From contig JAJTHG010000058.1 in the NCBI GenBank assembly GCA_021298835.1, forward strand, positions 1 to 35,402: DNA of 35,402 bases. Direction: 5' to 3'. This DNA is from Gemmatimonadota bacterium (GTDB lineage: Bacteria > Gemmatimonadota > Gemmatimonadetes > Gemmatimonadales > Gemmatimonadaceae). Below the pieces are notes generated by a model. That model made no database searches. It was not told the origin of the DNA and saw nothing but the letters and a program-made list of their open reading frames with translations. The translations under genes and the position numbers were made by a program. Every line of letters begins with the position of its first letter. Position 1 is the first letter of the stretch. Below, one piece after another: positions 24,958 through 31,105 of the stretch.

Positions 24958-26511
24958 CTATCCTCGCTTGGCGTTGGTGGCGAGCCACCCGGAGATCTCC
25001 TGCACGAGGGCACGCGCTGAGGCTTCCGGAAGGTCCACCACGTCAGCGATGCTGCCGATGCCGGCGGTCGTGATTCGTACCGACGCCGTTCCGATCGCTC
25101 GTTGCCACGGGCCCTGCCGCAGGTGCACGAGTTGCACTTTGGCCATGGGGATGACCCACGTTTCGCGGCCGAGCCCGCCTTCGCGGACGATGAGGGTGTC
25201 AGCGTCCCGCGCCACGCCGCGGACGTGCGAGGCGAGCGGGGTGCACGCCCACACGAGCGGCAATCCCCACAGCGCATACCACGTCACCGAGCCGAACAGG
25301 AACGACACGGGGACCAACGTGAGGACCGCCCGAACCGACCACGCGACGCCCGTGCGCGCCCAGGTCCGTCGTGAGGGGCGCTGCCAATCGGGGCGAGGGG
25401 TCGCGGAGGCCCAATCCACACGCAAGCCGGGATAGACATGCGCGATGGCAGCCGCGGCGCGGTCGAGGGGCAGAATCGGGACCAGTGTCGGCACGTCCGC
25501 CTGGTTGCCGTTGACTTGCACCGTCATCGCCCCTGCGGAGACGGCGCGGAGTTCGCCGTATCGTACGAGCCGCCGCAGGACGGGCTCGCGCCACGACAGG
25601 GCTTGGATGCGCTGGAGCGGTGTGACGGCCGACACCCGATTGAGCCACCCGTACGTTCGCACGAACGTGTCGCCGACGTGCCGCAGTGTGAACCCGCGGT
25701 ATCGTGCCCACGTCAGAACCACGCCGACCACCCAGAGCACCGCCAGCCCTGCGATGGCCGCCGCGAAGACCGCAGCGATGACCCCGCCGTCGGGGGCGGT
25801 CCCGCTCCCTGCCCGCGCTTCCAGCAGCCGCAGTAGCGGGCCGAAGACCGGCATCCGCGCCCAGCCTCCGGCCCGATCGACAAGCCCTGCGATCGCGCCC
25901 AGAGCGACGAGCAACTGCGCGGACGTCGCGCCAGCGATGAGGAGCTCACGGTCGGAGACCGTCGCAAGCACCGTCCCGGACGGGGCGGGTCGAACGACGG
26001 ATGCTCCTCCATCGGCGGGCACCGCCTCCCCGCCGCCGCCGACCACTGGTCCGCGGCGCCGGACCAGTTCCTCTTGCAGGGCCAGCACATCGGACCACCG
26101 CAGCATCGGCAGTTCGGCCTCAGCCTCGACGCCCTGTTGTCCCGTGTCAACCCGCAGCGACCCAAGCCCGAGCACACGCTGCATCGGCGACTGCGCCGTG
26201 TTGATGCCCTGAATGCGTCCGTAGGGAATCGTGCGTGTCCGGCGAAACAGGACGCCACTCCGGACCACCAGCGCGTCGTGACCGATCGCGAACCACTGCG
26301 TCGCCCACGTGAGGCCCGCTGGCAGAAGCACAAGTAGCACCAGCATCCCGGCGACGGACGGTACCAACACCTCCGGCACGTCCCGTACTGCGGGGTTCAG
26401 GAGCACCATGGGACCGGCGATCAGGGTGACGCCAAGGAGCCGGTGACCCATCCCGACCAGCAACGCCAGCGGGTGCTGGCGTCGGTACTCCAACGCAGAC
26501 GTGTCGCTCAC
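24958..26511 (-). CDS. Bacterial PH-domain membrane protein, YdbT-like
   Basis: The 517-residue protein has paired membrane helices, each pair followed by a bacterial PH (bPH2) domain, three times. The PH signatures are visible as ALVVRSGVLFRRTRTIPYGRIQGINTAQ, with RVDTGQQG near residue 105; FVRTYGWLNRVSAVTPLQRIQAL, with ELRAVSAG; and LIVREGGLGRETWVIPMAKVQLVHL. This is the architecture of YdbT. Function is not established for the family, though an envelope or lipid-related role is often suggested. GTG 26511 overlaps the preceding stop (GTGA), so translation is coupled to the small PH gene, as ydbS-ydbT in Bacillus. Confidence 0.88.
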   Translation of the reverse strand: MSDTSALEYRRQHPLALLVGMGHRLLGVTLIAGPMVLLNPAVRDVPEVLVPSVAGMLVLLVLLPAGLTWATQWFAIGHDALVVRSGVLFRRTRTIPYGRIQGINTAQSPMQRVLGLGSLRVDTGQQGVEAEAELPMLRWSDVLALQEELVRRRGPVVGGGGEAVPADGGASVVRPAPSGTVLATVSDRELLIAGATSAQLLVALGAIAGLVDRAGGWARMPVFGPLLRLLEARAGSGTAPDGGVIAAVFAAAIAGLAVLWVVGVVLTWARYRGFTLRHVGDTFVRTYGWLNRVSAVTPLQRIQALSWREPVLRRLVRYGELRAVSAGAMTVQVNGNQADVPTLVPILPLDRAAAAIAHVYPGLRVDWASATPRPDWQRPSRRTWARTGVAWSVRAVLTLVPVSFLFGSVTWYALWGLPLVWACTPLASHVRGVARDADTLIVREGGLGRETWVIPMAKVQLVHLRQGPWQRAIGTASVRITTAGIGSIADVVDLPEASARALVQEISGWLATNAKRG

Positions 26512-27050
26512 AACGGGTCGAACAGTCCGGCGCGCGTCGCGAGATCGTCGCGCAGTGCCTGGGCGTCGAGCACCCGGAGCCCCGGGATGCGCACGGCGTG
26601 CCCGTCGGCGGATGCGGTGTGCACAACGAGCGTCGCGAGGCCGAACCGCCTCGCGACCGGCCCCTGCGTGACATCCACGTGCTGGATTCGGGAGTACGGC
26701 ATGACCGTCTCCTTGCGGATCATCACCCCGTGCCGGACAGCGAGGAGCGCGTCTTCCCGCCGGAAGCGCCATGCCCCGAAACGACGGCGGGCAAGGGTTG
26801 CCGCCGCGATCGCGCCGAGCACGGCTGGCGCACTCGCCACGGGATACCACCATCGGGGCGGGTCGAGCATGAGGAACAGTCCGATCGCCAGCAGCGGCAG
26901 CGACAGGCCGACCCCCAACAGCAGCCAGGACGTCTGCCACGTGCGGACAATCGCAGGGTGCAGCGTGGTCCACGCTTCCGCATCCGCACGTGTCGTCTCG
27001 ATGGCGCCCTGGTGCGCCGCCTCGACGTTGGCGGTGGCATCGCGCATCAT
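26508..27050 (-). CDS. Small bacterial PH-domain membrane protein, YdbS-like
   Basis: This encodes 180 residues. A soluble N-terminus is followed by two membrane helices (about 43-62, LLLGVGLSLPLLAIGLFLML, and about 70-88, YPVASAPAVLGAIAAATLA) and one bPH2 domain with LLAVRHGVMIRKETVMPYSRIQHVDVTQGPV and FGLATLVVHTAS. It matches YdbS, the usual partner of YdbT. ATG 27050 is used (the next codon is also ATG). A TATCCT box at 27063-27068 may be its promoter. It is the first gene of the two-gene operon. Confidence 0.88.
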   Translation of the reverse strand: MMRDATANVEAAHQGAIETTRADAEAWTTLHPAIVRTWQTSWLLLGVGLSLPLLAIGLFLMLDPPRWWYPVASAPAVLGAIAAATLARRRFGAWRFRREDALLAVRHGVMIRKETVMPYSRIQHVDVTQGPVARRFGLATLVVHTASADGHAVRIPGLRVLDAQALRDDLATRAGLFDPL

Positions 27051-27518
27051 GTCGAGTTCAGCAGGATAGGACTTTCCATCGGCGTGAGTCGGCTACGAGT
27101 CGTAGCATAGCGCGCGATCGCCGACCTCGTCAGCGCCTCGTGGCGGGCGGCGGGGGGCCATAAATCTCGCTCGGGTGCCGTGAGCGCCGGGGGACGGTCG
27201 GTCACGACTTTCAGCACCGCGGGTGGTCGAACCCGGGCGGCTCATCTGACGTACCGATGGTACCACCGCGCACGCCAAACGCCTTCGCGTGGAGGCGGGA
27301 GTTGGTGGGGGGGCGTCCTCAGCCGAGCGGCGGGCCGCCTCAGTCGGCGCGAGGCAATCACGTTGATCGAAGCGCCCGAGCAGGACCGCTTCACGAACGA
27401 ACGCACGCTCTCATGTATGCTGTAGTCGAGCAAACCCGGGGCGATTCAGGATTGCCTGTGCAGGCGTCCGTGACGCATCGAGTTACGTCAGACAGGGTCG
27501 CTCACCCGCCTGCCGCGG
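27051..27518. other. Gene-free stretch between the PH operon and the immunity candidate
   Basis: No convincing coding frame is present. The left end carries the likely promoter of the PH operon. A 6-bp GC hairpin (GCCGCG/CGCGGC, 27512-27527) overlaps the stop of the next minus-strand gene and could be its terminator. Short inverted pieces around GGTACCACC (27256-27268) have no clear role. Confidence 0.4.
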
Positions 27519-27983
27519 CTACGCGGCGTCGTCAAACATCGCTTCAAGATCCCGAACCACGCGCGACACCTCCTCGCCGGGCACACTGAATCCCCCTTCA
27601 AGGGATATGCGTGCCGGCAGATCCCGCCCGGTTCGGGATGCAGATGCCGTAAAGTGCCGTACAACAAGAACGTGCAATTCCAGGGCTCCGGAACCCCCGT
27701 CGGGCTGCAGCGAGATTTCCACGTCCTCGGTGCCGCGAAGCACCGCGCGGCCCGTCATGGACGAGTGGAGGCCTCTGATAGCGGCACAAAACTCCCGCCT
27801 CTCGACAAACGCTACGGCATCGTTCTCCACCTTGACCCGCCCCAGTGTGAGTCGTACCACGAAGTGATGCGGGTCGTCAGACCTCCGATGAACTTCGAGG
27901 CAGCAGCCTCCATCCTCCGAGGCAATGCGCAAACCGCACAGCTCGGGTGAACTCTCGTACCCTGCTCCAACTGAGTGAGTCAT
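27519..27983 (-). CDS. WapI / DUF6228-like immunity-type protein (tentative)
   Basis: This encodes 154 residues from ATG 27983. The single beta-rich domain runs LRIASEDGGCCLEVHRRS, HHFVVRLTLGRVKVENDAVA, FVERREFCAAIRGL (helix), GTEDVEISLQPDGGSGALEL, and ARISLEGGFSVPGEEVSRVV, ending in a helix plus DLEAMFDD. The order (two beta-sheets around a helix that reads like FxxxLxxL, then a C-terminal helix) resembles the WapI and DUF6228 families, which protect against RHS/WapA toxins or are encoded next to them. No toxin gene remains nearby; IS remnants occupy the upstream side. The family call comes from pattern only and could be wrong, but the frame looks genuinely coding. Confidence 0.5.
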   Translation of the reverse strand: MTHSVGAGYESSPELCGLRIASEDGGCCLEVHRRSDDPHHFVVRLTLGRVKVENDAVAFVERREFCAAIRGLHSSMTGRAVLRGTEDVEISLQPDGGSGALELHVLVVRHFTASASRTGRDLPARISLEGGFSVPGEEVSRVVRDLEAMFDDAA

Positions 27984-28087
27984 GCCACGGCCTCGCGCGG
28001 GTCTGTCCCCGGCCTGGATGAAGGTTGGGTGGTGCTTCCATGGTGCGGCGTTGAGCCCCGCCAGCATTCGCGCCGCAACGGGAGACG

Positions 28088-28405
28088 CCGCCTGCCAAGA
28101 CTACGAGCGACGTCGCCCGTCCACCAGTCGCCAAAGGCCAGCGCGACACGCGGGTGCATGGCATCGGCTGTGACTGCCTGCACGTCGCCATGGATGATCA
28201 CTCGCGCCTACCGCCCCCCGACGAACGGCAAGGCCGAGCGGGTGATCCGCACACTACTCAGCGAATGGGCCTACGCGCGAGCCTTCGTCCGCTCGTACTG
28301 GCGCACTCGCGCTTTCGATGACTACCTGATCTTCTACCACTCTCAGCGACGCCGCAGCGCATTGACCTGTCTTCCCCCAGCCTCACGCCTACCTGCTGGG
28401 CGCTG
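28088..28405 (+). pseudogene. IS481-type transposase remnant, internally deleted
   Basis: One frame gives VHGIGCDCLHVAMDDHSR (about 28155-28210), the first DDE strand of IS481 integrases. It then breaks, and another frame continues directly with TRAYRPPTNGKAERVIRTLL (from 28202), including the catalytic Glu region, and FVRSYWRTRAFDDYLIFYHS to the C-terminus. The middle, with the second catalytic Asp, is gone. The element is dead. It is not the missing part of the stub at 1649: that stub is 26 kb away and covers only the N-terminus. Confidence 0.75.
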
Positions 28406-28499
28406 TCGTGCCGCGACCACGAAGTGGCCGCCGACGCCGCGCCGGAAGCGTTCGGACTGACCACGTGGAGCGTGTCGTGGTGCTTCGTGCGCGCCAGGG

Positions 28500-28985
28500 C
28501 GACGGCGCGGCATACGCTCCATGAGCGGCGACATGACGACGCCGAGTGGTTGGTGCTCCTCCTGGACGGGCAGTCGTTCGCCGACGATCAGGTGGTCATC
28601 GCGCTCGCCGTCACCACGACGAGGGAGAAGCGGATCCCGGGCCTCGCACAGACCGCCACCGAGCACAAGCGGGGGTGCGCCGCCTTCCTGCGGGGGCTGG
28701 TCGAGCGCGGTGTTCAGGCGTCTGGAAGAAGGCCTCGACGACATGCTGACCCTGCTTCGCCTGAGGTGTTCGCGAACCTCGGCATCAGCGTCAAGACGAC
28801 GAACCTGATCGAGAGTATAATGGCCCGCATCGAGGCGGCAACGCATCGCATCACGCGCCGCCGCACGAGTGATCAGAACCAGCGCTGGAGTGCGGCCGCC
28901 CTGCTGGAGACTGAAAAGCAGATTCGCAAAGTGAAGGGGCACCAGCACCTCGCCCTGCTCCGCGCCGCGCTGCGTGGCACACCTT
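28500..28985 (+). pseudogene. IS256 (mutator-type) transposase remnant
   Basis: EWLVLLLDGQSFADDQVVIA, then AVTTTREKRIPGLAQTATEH and FLRGLVERG, are the first catalytic part of IS256 transposases. LEEGLDDMLTLLRL appears in a second frame, and VFANLGISVKTTNLIESIMA with QRWSAAALLETEKQIRKVKG in the first frame form the C-terminal part. About half of the protein between them (second Asp and flanks) is deleted, and at least two frame changes are needed. It directly follows the IS481 remnant, which suggests one element landed in or beside the other. Confidence 0.78.
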
Positions 28986-29344
28986 GCTCATCCCTCGCTG
29001 CTGCTTGAGCGGAATCCCTTGGGAGAAATCCGGCGCCTGCCCGTTCTCGGTCTTCGGGAGGATGCGGCCAGCCTGATTGCTGATGCAAGGGGGGCACTTG
29101 TTGGTATCGAACGGATCCCCGCCACGGATGTGGTAACCGTTCGCGTCTGCAAGGGGCGCGTGCGCCTGGCGTCGCACGGTTGACCGATCAAGGCACGACA
29201 AATACCGTGCCGTGCTCAGGCAGAGCCTGTGCCTGCTTGCAGATCGACGATCTGTCTGGACATTGGCGTTCACGGACCAGTGTCCGTGCAGATCGCGAAT
29301 CCTTCGACGAGTAGTTGGTCAAGCTGTCAAGGCTGGAGGGGTGC
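28986..29344. other. Stretch without a supported gene
   Basis: The plus strand reads LGEIRRLPVLGLREDAASLI and on to a stop at 29183. The minus strand reads ANGYHIRGGDPFDTNKCPPC in another frame. Neither has a ribosome-binding site or clear family, so I leave both uncalled. GC content is lower than in the flanking core DNA. Confidence 0.35.
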
Positions 29345-30064
29345 ATGGCATTTACGTCGCGAGAGTTCTACAGGGAGATCAAGACCGGCCTCAAGACCTT
29401 GATGAAGGACAACGGATTCCGGACTGCCAATGGCATGCCTCTGGGGTGGACACGTCCCGTTGACGGTGGCTCCTCAACGGTGATGTTCCAATGCGACAAA
29501 TGGGGTTGGAATCCGTTATGGGGATCGCGCTTCACCGTTGAGTTCGGATACGAGGTTGAACCGGGAAACCCCACGACGTCTCGCGGGCGCGGCGAACGGC
29601 TCGGTTACTTGCTGGAGGGTTTCGAAGAACTTGACGATCTTCGAGTACGGAACAACGAGGTGATCGAGAGTCTTCCGGGAACCATCAAGGGCCTGCCGGA
29701 GATCACGACGGTTCCCGGTTTCGCGCCGTTTGTCAGCACGGGATACAAGGTCGATGAAGAACGAGCCGTCATCGGTCGGGACCTCTGGCTGAACTACTTC
29801 TCGAAAGAAGACGCCAGGAACTGGGCAGAGTATTTCCGAGGCAAGATGTTGTTCTTCCTCGACGTGTTCGAAACAGGCACGCGGAGCGATATCGGCTTGG
29901 CGAGAGTCAGATACAACGAACTCATGTCGGAAGTGCAACGGTCGGTAGGTCTGAATGAAAAGACACGGCTTCTGCGTGACTTTCTGGGTCGTGAAGCGTC
30001 AACACCTTTCAGGTCGGAGGTTGAGAGGTGGCTCGCCGCTGTGGATGGCGAATCGCGTCATTGA
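29345..30064 (+). CDS. Uncharacterised protein with a DUF4304-like start
   Basis: ATG 29345 follows GGAGGGGTGC, a strong ribosome-binding site, and gives 239 residues. The N-terminus (FTSREFYREIKTGLKTLMKD, NGFRTANG) resembles the start of DUF4304 proteins, which lie in toxin-immunity neighbourhoods. The central part has many aromatic residues (CDKWGWNPLWGSRFTVEFGY). The C-terminus is helical (KEDARNWAEYFRGKMLFFLD, VEDF-like). There is no signal peptide. GC content is much lower than in the core genes, and third positions are mixed, so the gene was probably acquired. Function is unknown; an immunity role is an inference from context. Confidence 0.68.
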   Translation: MAFTSREFYREIKTGLKTLMKDNGFRTANGMPLGWTRPVDGGSSTVMFQCDKWGWNPLWGSRFTVEFGYEVEPGNPTTSRGRGERLGYLLEGFEELDDLRVRNNEVIESLPGTIKGLPEITTVPGFAPFVSTGYKVDEERAVIGRDLWLNYFSKEDARNWAEYFRGKMLFFLDVFETGTRSDIGLARVRYNELMSEVQRSVGLNEKTRLLRDFLGREASTPFRSEVERWLAAVDGESRH

Positions 30065-30532
30065 GCTTCGCATGAGTCGGTGACATCTGAACGCCAATGC
30101 AGGCTGTCTTCAGAAGGAGGCGGGGTCGCCTGTGCATGGGTTCGAGCCGATTGCGGGCGAACGCGCCATGCTCGGCAATGGTGTGCAGGCCCAAGTTGGC
30201 AATCTCGTGCTTCTCGAGGTAGGCCCGGGTGGCCTTGACCGGATCGAGTTCCGGCACACACGCCAGCAGGGGTGCCATGGCGATGTGGCCATTCAACACT
30301 CCGAGTCAGGCATTGAGCTGTCGGCTGCGACGAATGGGAGACGTTCGTGACCGTGGCAATGACGGGACTACCGGCACCGACATGCTCCGACATGCTCCGA
30401 CATGCTCCGACATGCTCCGACATGCTCCGACATGGCAAGCTTCGGCTCGAGGCCGGTCCGGCCGTTGCGCGCTCCGCCGATGTTCACGAACTCGCGAGCG
30501 CGGGGCAATCGGCACGCCGCTGCGGGTAAGCG
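30065..30532. other. Gene-free stretch containing a 10-bp tandem repeat
   Basis: A minus-strand frame from 30299 (LACVPELDPVKATRAYLEKH, then GLHTIAEHGAFARNRLEPMH) looks somewhat protein-like, but I cannot name it and it has no ribosome-binding site. It could be a further remnant. The tandem repeat at 30381 is listed separately. Nothing else is supported. Confidence 0.35.
30381..30434. repeat. 10-bp tandem repeat, about 5.4 copies
   Basis: CATGCTCCGA occurs five times without mismatch, followed by CATG and preceded by a partial CACCGA. The copies are directly adjacent, so this is not a CRISPR array. The unit length is not a multiple of three, so copy changes would shift any frame read through it. 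Confidence 0.9.
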
Positions 30533-30880
30533 TCATGGCGAGAGACGTGAGCTCGCATCCCGATTTCGCGATCGTCGTGTCGGGGCAAAAGGTCTTCGAG
30601 TGATGGTCACGGGTCCCCCCGGGGCGTCGTACGGCTTGAGCATCGGCACTCGCACCACACACACACCGGTTCGCTCGTCGCCCCCTACTCCACCAAACTC
30701 CAGAGGCAGCGCGGCGGGCTCCCCGCCATGTCCCGCGGCAGCAGGTTGTTGCACGGCCCCATCGGCCGGTCGCTGAGCGCCCCCCGGCCGCGGCTCCAAC
30801 ATGGTGCGGCGTTCGCATGCCGCCGCCGAGAACGCGATCCCTGCCGCGAGCCACCACCGCTGCCGCACCCGACTGCGCAT
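30533..30880 (-). CDS. Small lipoprotein-like frame starting inside the right repeat (tentative)
   Basis: ATG 30880 on the minus strand gives 115 residues. A lipoprotein signal identical to the one at 24161 (RSRVRQRWWLAAGIAFSAAA then CERR) is followed by a different body: GGAQRPADGAVQQPAAAGHG, a stretch with ALPLEFGGVGGDERTG, then CVVRVPMLKPYDAPGGPVTI. The body starts where the 272-bp repeat ends. The sequence looks more natural than that of the left copy, so this may be the older context, but no family is recognised and the frame could be a decayed end of a larger gene. Confidence 0.4.
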   Translation of the reverse strand: MRSRVRQRWWLAAGIAFSAAACERRTMLEPRPGGAQRPADGAVQQPAAAGHGGEPAALPLEFGGVGGDERTGVCVVRVPMLKPYDAPGGPVTITRRPFAPTRRSRNRDASSRLSP

Positions 30881-31055
30881 CGCCGACTTCCGCCGACGGT
30901 TCGGTTCTGCCGTCTCCCTCCCACTCCGCAAGGGCGCCGCGTGTCTCGTTGCCCGCTTGCTGATGCACATCGCCGGTCCGATGCGTCGGGCAACACTCCG
31001 CGAGCCCATGGGCCGTCGTGACTTCACTTTCGCTGCACGCGACCGGCGCGGCGGC
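30784..31055 (-). repeat. 272-bp inverted repeat, right copy
   Basis: The reverse complement of this stretch matches 23986-24257 with about four substitutions by eye. It ends 22 bases before the hairpin that overlaps the M14 stop, so the right edge of the island abuts a core gene directly. Confidence 0.9.
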
Positions 31056-31077
31056 ACAGCCGATCCACTGAGCACGC

Positions 31078-31105
31078 GACCGGGCCGTCCGCGCCCGGCC
31101 CGGTC
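31078..31105 (-). terminator. Hairpin at the M14 stop codon
   Basis: A perfect 10-bp stem (GACCGGGCCG at 31078-31087, complement at 31096-31105) with an 8-base loop overlaps the TGA of the minus-strand M14 gene. It lies between that gene and the right repeat. Confidence 0.6.

Noticed and set aside
28986..29273. Toxin-like minus-strand frame (GYHIRGGDPFDTN)
   Set aside because: It has no start site or family match, and a competing frame on the other strand; kept only as a remark.
30009..30299. Small minus-strand protein (LACVPELDPVKATRAYLEKH)
   Set aside because: It looks vaguely protein-like but has no ribosome-binding site or recognised family, and it overlaps the 3' end of the gene at 29345.
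30381..30434. CRISPR array
   Set aside because: The 10-bp units are directly adjacent with no spacers and there are no cas genes.
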